A stretch of DNA of 64,000 nt, taken from contig LS998015.1 in the NCBI GenBank assembly GCA_900498245.1, forward strand, positions 1,550,744 through 1,614,743, read 5' to 3'. The notes under the pieces were generated by a model. It saw nothing but the letters and a program-made list of their open reading frames with translations. It had not been told where the DNA came from and made no database searches. Source of the stretch: Candidatus Zixiibacteriota bacterium (GTDB lineage Bacteria; Zixibacteria; MSB-5A5; GN15; PGXB01). The translations under genes and the position numbers were made by a program. How positions within the stretch are numbered: the first letter of the stretch is position 1; every line of letters starts with the position of its first letter. This document shows positions 1 to 6,379 of the stretch, one piece after another.

Positions 1-26
1 TTTTGCAATCCTTCGGCTATATTCAT
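1..26 (-). CDS. 5' end of an unidentified gene, cut by the window edge
   Basis: On the minus strand an ATG at 24-26 is preceded by a good Shine-Dalgarno site (GGGAG at about 35-39, eight bases upstream). Only eight codons, beginning MNIAEGLQ, lie in the window, so no family can be named. It is divergent from the pilin-like gene. The space between them holds an 8-bp perfect inverted repeat (GCTGTTCA, 111-118 and 124-131) of unknown role. Confidence 0.45.
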
Positions 27-292
27 AATTAGTTCTCCCTCTCGACTGATGTTTCAAATATCTCCCGATCGGCAATATAAACATTTCCGCCCATTTTAGT
101 CAATAAAGGAGCTGTTCAGATTTTGAACAGCCATAACAATGGCGGAGAGACGTGATAAACCACGATTTTCTGCTTCGTCTCTTCGAAGAATAAAGAATTC
201 CCGCCATATTCCGAAATTATTGAATGATAAGGACAATTTTTCGGTCATCGGATATTGCATCGAAATTTGTAATTTTTTGAAAGGATCTATAT

Positions 293-778
293 ATGTCATT
301 CAGAAGCACCGGAAGGCAGAGGGGGTTTACTCTGATCGAGCTGGTCGTTATCATTGTCGTTCTGGGGATACTCGCGGCCATCGCCATCCCCAAATTATTC
401 TCGGTTACAAAAGAAGCGGAGAAGGCGGCGGTGAATAATATGCTTGCCAATCTGGAAACGGCCCTCTCCAACTATACCGCCAAGCAGTTCGTCAATGGCC
501 AGACCATTGCGGTTCATAATCCCTTCGACGATCTCTCCAATGTCCCGTCTAATTACAAAGGTGTTAATGATCCGGTGACCACGATTAATACCCCGAACGG
601 GACCTGGTCGTGGCGCCCCACCGGAAACTGGATCATGTACAATCCGAAAACATCAATTACCGGCGGATGGAACAACGGGGAGACGTTTATAATCTATCAG
701 GTCCAGGTCGTCGTTGATGGCGCCGATACAGTTGGGCTGCGTCTGAACACCACGCCCCCGTATACCTACACCTGGTGA
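293..778 (+). CDS. type IV pilin / pseudopilin-like protein
   Basis: A 161-residue protein with a class III prepilin signal. Residues 8-16 read RQRGFTLIE, so prepilin peptidase should cut after Gly11 and methylate Phe12, and Glu16 is the conserved fifth residue of the mature form. A hydrophobic assembly helix follows (about 12-34), and then a globular, Gly/Asn/Thr-rich domain of about 120 residues. The length fits type II secretion major pseudopilins (GspG) or minor type IV pilins. No pilus or secretion gene lies nearby, so it is an orphan copy and the subtype cannot be fixed. A Shine-Dalgarno-like AAAGGA precedes the ATG. A strong terminator follows, so it is probably transcribed alone. Confidence 0.85.
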   Translation: MSFRSTGRQRGFTLIELVVIIVVLGILAAIAIPKLFSVTKEAEKAAVNNMLANLETALSNYTAKQFVNGQTIAVHNPFDDLSNVPSNYKGVNDPVTTINTPNGTWSWRPTGNWIMYNPKTSITGGWNNGETFIIYQVQVVVDGADTVGLRLNTTPPYTYTW

Positions 779-800
779 GAAGAATTTCCCCGCGAATAGA

Positions 801-826
801 AGGCGGCTTTCGGGCCGCCTTTTTTG
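801..826 (+). terminator. Rho-independent terminator after the pilin gene
   Basis: A 7-bp perfect stem (AGGCGGC at 801-807, GCCGCCT at 814-820) with a six-base loop is followed by a run of T. It lies 22 bases after the pilin stop codon. Confidence 0.85.
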
Positions 827-903
827 TTTCTATATTTCAGAAATATTCAAATCTTGATATAATATCACTGCCTGAATTTATGGTTATTTTAAATGACTAA
901 GGC

Positions 904-1176
904 ATGGAGAACATTTTGAAAAGTAATATCGCCCTGTTTCTGGGTTATATGGCCGGCATACTGACCACGACAGCATTTGTGCCGCAACTGGTCAAAGTCT
1001 GGAGAAGCCGATCCACTCATGATATCTCGCTGGCCATGTTTATTATTTTCTGCATCGGGATCGGGCTCTGGCTTGTTTATGGTCTTCTTATAAATTCTCT
1101 GCCGATAATTCTAGCCAATACCGTCACTCTGATAATCGCCTTTGCTATCCTTATTTTCAAAGTCCGCTATAAATAA
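904..1176 (+). CDS. SemiSWEET-type sugar transporter (PQ-loop protein)
   Basis: A 90-residue membrane protein with three predicted helices (about 8-28, 42-62 and 66-86), the size of bacterial SemiSWEETs, which work as dimers and carry sugars by facilitated diffusion. The hallmark PQ motif is present in TTTAFVPQ (Pro27-Gln28), followed by a basic loop (KVWRSRS). A conserved-type Asn (Asn72) sits in the third helix, where these proteins bind substrate. The substrate cannot be told from sequence. It stands alone between the pilin terminator and the convergent OsmC gene. A TATAAT-like box lies at 858-863 with no good -35. Confidence 0.88.
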   Translation: MENILKSNIALFLGYMAGILTTTAFVPQLVKVWRSRSTHDISLAMFIIFCIGIGLWLVYGLLINSLPIILANTVTLIIAFAILIFKVRYK

Positions 1177-1198
1177 GAGATTGTATGGGCGCCGAATT

Positions 1199-1666
1199 TC
1201 AGGATTCGGCCGCTTCGGAATTATATAACTCAACTCCATCCTGATTTTGCACTTTGACCGCAACCGGAATCCCCTTGCGGACACTTTGAGTCACTACGCA
1301 GAAATCCTCGAACAGGCGGATACACTGGCCCATCCGATTGGGCGCTTCGGTGCCGATATCCATTCTGATGGCGACTTCGCTATTGCCGATCCGGAGCCGG
1401 CCCTTATCGGTGCGATGAAGGGCGGTGGTCACTTCCGTTTTGACATTCCCGACCTCGATCCGGGCTTTTTGAAGGCAGAAGAGGAGCGAAGCGGTCAGGC
1501 AATTGCCAATGGCGGCAGAGAGCACTCGCGAGGCATTCGGTCCTTTGTCGGCACCCAAAGGCGACGGCTCATCCATCAGGAGTTCCGCCATATGCGGCTC
1601 GAATTTAATATTGAATTCGAAATCCTTAATCCGCTCCATCGTGACCTTCAGCAGTTTTTCTTCCAT
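1199..1666 (-). CDS. OsmC/Ohr family thiol peroxidase-like protein
   Basis: A 155-residue OsmC-fold protein. The two redox cysteines expected in the family are present: Cys56 in GNCLTAS and Cys123 in FEDFCVVTQSV. Extra cysteines are at 64 and 115. Family members reduce organic hydroperoxides with dihydrolipoyl or thiol donors in the cytoplasm, though some OsmC-like proteins have no shown peroxidase activity. The start has a clear GGAG site. It lies 70 bases downstream of the disulfide oxidoreductase gene on the same strand, so the two may form a small thiol-redox operon, and the oxidoreductase could be its reductant (inference). Confidence 0.85.
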   Translation of the reverse strand: MEEKLLKVTMERIKDFEFNIKFEPHMAELLMDEPSPLGADKGPNASRVLSAAIGNCLTASLLFCLQKARIEVGNVKTEVTTALHRTDKGRLRIGNSEVAIRMDIGTEAPNRMGQCIRLFEDFCVVTQSVRKGIPVAVKVQNQDGVELYNSEAAES

Positions 1667-1690
1667 GACCGCTCCTTCAATTTATATTTT

Positions 1691-1715
1691 GGGGCCGGCC
1701 GGATAAGCCGACCCC
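1691..1715. other. intergenic hairpin between the disulfide oxidoreductase and OsmC genes
   Basis: An inverted repeat of about 9 bp (GGGGCCGGC against GCCGACCCC, one G-T wobble) lies between two genes read on the minus strand. No T-run follows in that direction, so it looks more like a processing or stability element than a terminator. Confidence 0.4.
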
Positions 1716-1736
1716 AGTTTTCGAGAATAAATTGTC

Positions 1737-2381
1737 TTATTTTGCCAGAGCCTTTAAGGCTTCCTCGACAAATTTCGGCTCGGGAACGGCGCCCTCGATA
1801 TGAATCTTCTCGTTAACGACCGTCTTCGGGACACCGTAAACCTGATATTTATTCGCCAGATGAGGAAACTCGGTGGCCTCGACCATATCCGAGGTGATAT
1901 TATCGTTTTCCATGGCGAAAGCATGAGCCAGCCGCACCGCGGCCGGACAGTACGGTCAGGTCGGTGTTACAAAAACCTGGAAGTGAAGCGATTCCTTGAC
2001 CGTTTTCAGCTTCTCGCGGGTCTTCTCCGACAGTCCCGAATCGCGTTTGGAAACCATAATGATATCATCGAGGAGCGATGCAAACTCGTACCCGGCCGGG
2101 ATACCATAATAACGGATACCATAGTCTTTTTCTCCCATGACAATGGTCGCCGGGATTTTGTCGATTTTATATTGTTCAGCCACCGTTTTATCGGTGATAA
2201 AATTATAAACCAGAAGCGAAATCTTATCCGAAAGGGCGGTCAGTTCTTCCAGAAGCATTCTGGTTTCACGGCAGTACTGACATTCCAGCTCCTGGGTGAA
2301 ATTGATGATCTTTACGGGATGGACCAGTTCTTTCAGCCGATCCTGAATCGCCTTGCGGTCTTTGTCGCTTATAAGGGCCAT
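1737..2381 (-). CDS. two-domain protein disulfide oxidoreductase (glutaredoxin-like), probable selenoprotein with UGA at residue 142
   Basis: Read through one in-frame TGA (1956-1958), this is a 214-residue protein with two thioredoxin folds, the layout of archaeal-type PDO proteins. Fold 1 has CQYC at residues 34-37. Fold 2 has U-PYC at residues 142-145 and continues PAAVRLAHAFA, as in known PDOs, where this site is CPYC. The TGA therefore sits exactly on the nucleophilic cysteine codon, and the frame stays open and conserved to a normal TAA end. A hairpin with a GGU loop follows the TGA (separate entry). The start has a strong GGAGG site. PDOs catalyse thiol-disulfide exchange and accept electrons from thioredoxin reductase. 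The alternative is a point-mutated pseudogene or a sequencing error. No selA, selB or selD lies in the window. Confidence 0.8.
1928..1946 (-). promoter_or_regulatory. SECIS-like hairpin downstream of the UGA codon
   Basis: Reading the minus strand from the TGA (1958-1956), nine bases are followed by an 8-bp stem, CCGGCCGC (1946-1939) with GCGGCTGG (1935-1928), containing one G-U wobble. The apical loop is GGU (1938-1936), 17 bases after the UGA. Bacterial SECIS elements lie just 3' of the UGA and expose G and U in the apical loop for SelB. Position, size and loop all fit. The stem is GC-rich, so a chance hairpin is possible. Confidence 0.6.
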
Positions 2382-2437
2382 ATCAAACCTCCTGTTTTAT
2401 CCATATAAATCTGATTCTCTCCGTCATGTTCCCGTAA

Positions 2438-3268
2438 TTACCATTTTGCCAGAAACATTTTCACCACCTCCGCGGAATTGGCGGCGGCATTTTTGAAAAA
2501 TTGCCCCATCTCCGACTGTGCCGTTGCTGAGCCGGAACCGCCCGCCAGGTCGGAGGCCGAGCGGAAAATGATAAACGGAATATCATTGACCGTGCAGACC
2601 TGCGCCACTGAGGCCGATTCCATATCGACGACTTCGGCTGCAAAATTCGATGACAGCCACTGTCGTTTGACGACATTGTCGATAAAAGAGTTTCCGCTCA
2701 CCCCAACCCCGCCGATTTTAAGGTGGGGGAGATGGTTGCCGATACTGTCAAATTTCAGACTGTCGCGATTGACGGCGAGGGCTTTTTCGAACAGAGCGCT
2801 ATCGACCGGGAAATAGTCCATCTCCGCCTCGCTGTCGGCTTTGGGGTAATAGGCCCCGATGCCCGAAATTTTAAACCCCTCCGCGCCGTAGTAGCCGTAA
2901 TCATGCGTGGCCCATTTGCGGCAGACCACGATATCGCCGATATGCACGGTGCTGTCGATCCCGCCCGCGATACCGGTGAACAGTACTGCCGAAGGGCGGC
3001 AGAGGTCAATCAGGCGCTGGGTGGTCATGGCGGCGTTGGTCATCCCGACCCCCGATTCGGCGAGAACTATTTCCTGCCCGGAGAGAATGCCCTCGAAGAT
3101 GGTCCGGCCAAGAATTTTCTCGGATTTGACGGTAGTCATTTCCTGCTGGAGAAGTTTTCCCTCGGCGGGGAAAGCGTAAAGCACCAGTACCGGTCGATGT
3201 TCGGAAGCAAAGATGGTTGAGGCAATCCAGACTAAGGACAAAAGAGAGAATATGAAAGTCCTTTTCAT
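2438..3268 (-). CDS. secreted MTA/SAH-nucleosidase (PNP/UDP phosphorylase) family protein
   Basis: A 276-residue protein with a signal peptide (about residues 1-21, MKRTFIFSLLSLVWIASTIF then a small residue) and then a nucleoside phosphorylase fold of MTA/SAH-nucleosidase type. Visible landmarks are GIAGGI, VVDMESASVAQV (Met-Glu ribose contact) and FRSASDLAG, whose Asp protonates the purine. Classic Pfs enzymes are cytoplasmic and split methylthioadenosine or S-adenosylhomocysteine to adenine and the thioribose. A signal peptide instead suggests a periplasmic nucleosidase that salvages exogenous nucleosides (inference). The start at 3268 is chosen for its GGAGGA site; longer in-frame upstream sequence lacks one. 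It is 57 bases upstream of the disulfide oxidoreductase gene, on the same strand. Confidence 0.82.
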   Translation of the reverse strand: MKRTFIFSLLSLVWIASTIFASEHRPVLVLYAFPAEGKLLQQEMTTVKSEKILGRTIFEGILSGQEIVLAESGVGMTNAAMTTQRLIDLCRPSAVLFTGIAGGIDSTVHIGDIVVCRKWATHDYGYYGAEGFKISGIGAYYPKADSEAEMDYFPVDSALFEKALAVNRDSLKFDSIGNHLPHLKIGGVGVSGNSFIDNVVKRQWLSSNFAAEVVDMESASVAQVCTVNDIPFIIFRSASDLAGGSGSATAQSEMGQFFKNAAANSAEVVKMFLAKW

Positions 3269-3806
3269 AGTATCCTCCAATGAAATGCGATTGTCGGAAA
3301 AATAAGGATTGGGATTTTTGGGGGCAACAAAAATAGGGTGGCTAAATTGCATGAATCGGGATGGCGGGATAAGATAAGCGCCGGTAAGTGATTGCGCCGC
3401 AAGGGGCGGGTTAAACGAAGCCGCAAAAATTCGGCGCAAGCGGATATCTGTCAGCGGATTAGGGCGCGGTGGCTTTGTTTTGCCAAATTTTTTTGATCGG
3501 CTCGGAAAGCGGTCGGGGAGGGGGTAAGATATTTGTCCTGTTGCGGTTGCGCCGATGGATAGGGACAAGATCTTTTGGGTTCGAAGTTGAAAATAAAGCG
3601 GATTTTGGATACAGAGGTGCGTTTGATAATCGCCGGATGAGTAGATGGGAAGATCGGGAAATGAACTTTCCGGCGGCAGATAAAATGGCTGAAATTATGG
3701 ATATAGTACTTATCATAAATATAATCCGCTCTGTACATACCCCGCCATTGGACCAGATCACACCAAATTGGTATGAAAAGTGTACCGGATGCTTGAATTA
3801 TGCAAA

Positions 3807-3832
3807 GCGGTCAGGAAAGGGTTCCTGACCGC
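3807..3832. repeat. palindromic repeat, copy 1
   Basis: Perfect 11-bp inverted repeat GCGGTCAGGAA / TTCCTGACCGC with loop AGGG. The sequence from GTCAGGA to CGCGCTGAA recurs with one change at 4645-4673. Confidence 0.8.
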
Positions 3833-3843
3833 GCTGAATTGTT

Positions 3844-3866
3844 CCGTCAGGAGAGACTCCTGACGG
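3844..3866. repeat. palindromic repeat, copy 2
   Basis: Perfect 10-bp inverted repeat CCGTCAGGAG / CTCCTGACGG with a 3-base loop, followed by CGCGGG. It is the same family as copy 1. More decayed relatives follow at about 3890-3916 (CAAGGAGAGATTCCTGACGG) and 3927-3960. Confidence 0.75.
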
Positions 3867-4033
3867 CGCGGGATGGGGGCTTTCCTTTGGCGCAAGGAGA
3901 GATTCCTGACGGCGCGGGGCGCGGGCATTCCTGCAGCCCAAGGCAGAATCGTGACGGCGCAAGACGAAGCTTTTATCAGGAATGGGGAGAGGTCCGTTAG
4001 CGTGCGGAAGTGGCTATTGGCGAATATGCAAAT

Positions 4034-4582
4034 TCAATACACCATTCCCGATACGGTAATATTCAAACTGCTGAAACGCTCATCGGCATTGTCAGGATTC
4101 CCCAGCAGGCCATAAACACTGATACCCAGATGCCGGGCAAATTCATATCCGGCGCCGGCAACCAATCCCACGCCATGATCACTGGTCCAGCACTGGGACC
4201 AGTAGGTGGAAATGCCAAACCCGATTATACTGTAAAGCGATCGGCTTCGGGGCCGGAAATAATGATACCAATTAAGACCGTCAACTTCGTGCCCGATTAC
4301 CCGATCATATTTCGAATCGTAGTAAAACGATCCTTTGGCCGACCATAAAAACGTGTTCTGATTATCAATTGAATATCCAATAAAAAAATCCACAGCGAAG
4401 GCAAATTTCCCATCGCCGAAATATTTAATATTTGAAACCGGTGTCGCTCCCATTCCAAGCCCCAAGTTAATCCCTTTTCTTTGCCCGTCAAAGGCATAGA
4501 TACTTGTCGCAAATATCAGTGAGATTATCAAAGAAATGAATAAAGAAGCATAAATTGAGTTGGATTTTGCCCGCTGTTTCAT
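4034..4582 (-). CDS. outer-membrane beta-barrel-like protein, unknown function
   Basis: A 182-residue protein with a basic N-terminus and a hydrophobic segment (about residues 10-29) ending near SIYAFDG, so probably a signal peptide. The rest alternates aromatic and polar residues with many Gly (for example GINLGLGMGATP and GVGLVAGAGYEF), as in small 8-stranded barrels. No family is recognised. ATG 4582 is chosen over the upstream in-frame start for its GGGAGGG site. The gene is flanked on both sides by copies of the palindromic repeat, at 3807-3866 and 4645-4664. Confidence 0.6.
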   Translation of the reverse strand: MKQRAKSNSIYASLFISLIISLIFATSIYAFDGQRKGINLGLGMGATPVSNIKYFGDGKFAFAVDFFIGYSIDNQNTFLWSAKGSFYYDSKYDRVIGHEVDGLNWYHYFRPRSRSLYSIIGFGISTYWSQCWTSDHGVGLVAGAGYEFARHLGISVYGLLGNPDNADERFSSLNITVSGMVY

Positions 4583-4644
4583 GAAATGGTCCCTCCCGTC
4601 AAATATTCGCTCATGCATGGTCAAAGTCGTGCGTTTTACGCGCC

Positions 4645-4664
4645 GTCAGGAGAGGGTTCCTGAC
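4645..4664. repeat. palindromic repeat, copy on the other side of the barrel gene
   Basis: Inverted repeat GTCAGGA / TCCTGAC with a 6-base loop, followed by CGCGCTGAA exactly as in copy 1. It places the barrel gene between two members of one repeat family. Confidence 0.75.
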
Positions 4665-4722
4665 CGCGCTGAAAAAGCGGAGTTGCCAATATGCAATCGT
4701 CGCTTTTAAGCGAAATCGCCTA

Positions 4723-4884
4723 TTAAGTAGCCTTATTTACATCCTTATCCTTTTCTATTTTGCCGCTCTTTGGTAATTTCTTTCCTTCGGTCACATTTTG
4801 TACTCCGGGTCCCGTTGGTATGGGAGGTATATCAGGGGGGGTGTTGTTGCTACTTTGAGGATTCTTATTATTATCTTCAGACAT
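4723..4884 (-). CDS. small proline- and lysine-rich protein, unknown
   Basis: A 53-codon frame starting MSEDNNKNPQ and ending KDVNKAT, with an AAGGG ribosome site before the ATG. It begins 14 bases after the stop of the three-helix membrane protein and reads the same way, so it looks like the last gene of an AT-rich three-gene unit. The product is polar, with a PPDIPPIPTGPG stretch and a Lys-rich end, so it is probably disordered and soluble. No family is recognised. A chance frame cannot be excluded. Confidence 0.45.
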   Translation of the reverse strand: MSEDNNKNPQSSNNTPPDIPPIPTGPGVQNVTEGKKLPKSGKIEKDKDVNKAT

Positions 4885-4898
4885 ATGACCCTTTCCTT

Positions 4899-5468
4899 TT
4901 ATTTAATTAAAAAAAATATCAGCAATGACGCCAGCACAATTATGAATAAATATGAAATTGCCCTTCCTATAATAACCAATGCCGCCGATTTAGCATTATT
5001 GGCTTTAAAATCGCTATTAATACAATCTGACAAGGTGCCAATCATGTATATTTTGTATGCTTTGCTAATTACCAAATTTGCACTACCTATTTTTGAATAA
5101 TTTTCAGAATATTTGCAGAAATACTCAATTAAGATCTTTATGTACGATTCAATTTTTTCAATTTCAGGTGGATAAGCATAATTATAACCGTGAAAAAAAT
5201 CTTTAAAATGCCATAAAATTATGCATAGCAATATCATAGCAATAAATAAAAGCAAATAAATAGTGATATGTAGTATTGAAGCGCCTATTGGGAATCTCAC
5301 ATATATTGGCGCTAAACCCCCAAATATTAATGCAGTTGCTGCAAAATATACGGATACCTTAGAATTTAGATTAATCGGCCGTTCAGATTCTTGCTGATAT
5401 CTTAGTATCACAAATCTATAAAGCTCATCCAATGTATCTTGGGGAATATTCAAATCATCGGTGGTCAT
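4899..5468 (-). CDS. three-helix membrane protein of an AT-rich cassette, unknown
   Basis: A 189-residue protein with three predicted membrane helices (about 38-57, 64-86 and 164-187), a soluble N-terminal helix region, and a helical loop of about 75 residues between helices 2 and 3. The ATG at 5468 has an AGGA site; the upstream in-frame TTG (5540) has none. Base composition is much more AT-rich than the flanking core genes, which suggests transfer. The topology recalls small membrane effectors such as SLATT-type proteins, but I see no diagnostic motif and make no functional claim. It sits between two other small genes of the same composition. Confidence 0.6.
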   Translation of the reverse strand: MTTDDLNIPQDTLDELYRFVILRYQQESERPINLNSKVSVYFAATALIFGGLAPIYVRFPIGASILHITIYLLLFIAMILLCIILWHFKDFFHGYNYAYPPEIEKIESYIKILIEYFCKYSENYSKIGSANLVISKAYKIYMIGTLSDCINSDFKANNAKSAALVIIGRAISYLFIIVLASLLIFFLIK

Positions 5469-5545
5469 ATTTAAATCCTTATTAACAGTCCCATGCCTAT
5501 CAATTTGAATATGGGTAAATATTGCATAAATTTGCTTCAATACGG

Positions 5546-6016
5546 TTAATGTCCGGACTCTGCGATTCTCTCCCTATATATTGAAAATTCTGCAATTGTA
5601 TCCTTACCATCAATATTAATACTATTCAGTTCAATCACAAATTCATGAAATTTGCTTTGAAGAAGCATACGACGGCCAGTATTAAAATTGTTGTAAGTAT
5701 CCCAACTGGTACCGACAACCCAAATATTGAACGACGGATAACATAATAATGAATCATTATCTTTCATATAGTAATTTGAACTATTAAAAGTTACGGCCAG
5801 TTCATTGCTTGAGATTTGTACTGTTTTGCCCTTGGGTACTTCAAAATTGCCTAGATTGCGTCCGAGATTTTTAAACTTTAAAATTGATGGATAAAAAAAC
5901 AAAGTAAATATTATAGCTCCCACAAGTAAGCCCGCTATGAAACCAATCCATTGCTTTTTGACGATGCTCCATGTTGATTGAAATATTTTAAGCAAAATTT
6001 GTTGAAAGAATTCCAT
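5546..6016 (-). CDS. single-pass membrane protein of an AT-rich cassette, unknown
   Basis: A 156-residue protein with an amphipathic N-terminus, one membrane helix (about residues 24-45, WIGFIAGLLVGAIIFTLFF) and a probably extracytoplasmic, beta-rich C-terminal domain. No family is recognised. The ATG at 6016 is preferred to an in-frame TTG at 6028; its ribosome site (GAG) is weak. It is the first gene of the AT-rich unit, starts only 57 bases beyond the 3' end of tRNA-Arg, and may be transcribed from the tRNA promoter. Confidence 0.55.
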   Translation of the reverse strand: MEFFQQILLKIFQSTWSIVKKQWIGFIAGLLVGAIIFTLFFYPSILKFKNLGRNLGNFEVPKGKTVQISSNELAVTFNSSNYYMKDNDSLLCYPSFNIWVVGTSWDTYNNFNTGRRMLLQSKFHEFVIELNSINIDGKDTIAEFSIYRERIAESGH

Positions 6017-6072
6017 ATTAAATCTCAATAATTATGTTTTTCAGCCTCACATCATTTTGATCACCACTTAAA

Positions 6073-6144
6073 TACCCCCGCCTGGAATCGAACCAGGATT
6101 ACCGGCTCCGGAGGCCGATGCGTTATCCATTACACCACGGGGGC
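6073..6144 (-). tRNA. tRNA-Arg (anticodon CCG)
   Basis: A 72-base cloverleaf on the minus strand. The acceptor stem is GCCCCCG/CGGGGGT, the anticodon stem encloses loop CTCCGGA (anticodon CCG), and the T arm is CCTGG TTCGATT CCAGG. The discriminator is A and CCA is not encoded. It decodes CGG. Its 3' end faces the AT-rich cassette, a common place for integrating elements. Confidence 0.93.
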
Positions 6145-6169
6145 ATTGAAATCTGATTTTGACCACCAA

Positions 6170-6198
6170 ATAGTATATTCCTGAACCATAAATGTCAA
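6170..6198 (-). promoter_or_regulatory. sigma70-type promoter for tRNA-Arg
   Basis: On the minus strand, TTGACA (6198-6193), 17 bases, then TACTAT (6175-6170). The -10 ends 26 bases before the tRNA. Confidence 0.7.
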
Positions 6199-6379
6199 TC
6201 AAAGATTTTTCAAAAATCGCCTCCGCACGGGGAGGTGGGGCAACCGGGGCGGATACCGGCCGTAAATAGAGATAGTCATCATTTCGCGGCGACACCGGGC
6301 AATTATCTCCTTGACCGTGCGGGAAAAGATGAGTTAGATTGCGGCATTACGACAAAAACAAAACCGGAAAGGAATAGCC

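Larger units (their letters stand above)
3269..4033. other. gene-poor stretch with palindromic repeats
   Basis: No open frame here has a convincing start, family resemblance or codon pattern. Bases 3800-3960 hold two clear and two decayed copies of a short palindromic repeat (separate entries). The rest is a mix of GC-rich and AT-rich sequence in which I recognise nothing. Confidence 0.6.

Noticed and set aside
1956-2381. Two separate genes (a 141-residue protein and a 66-residue protein) rather than one with a UGA
   Set aside because: The two parts are in the same frame, together match one two-domain fold, and the second has no ribosome site or natural start before its conserved PYCP motif.
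3801-3960. CRISPR array
   Set aside because: The repeats are palindromic, unequal in spacing and decayed; there are no regular spacers and no cas genes.
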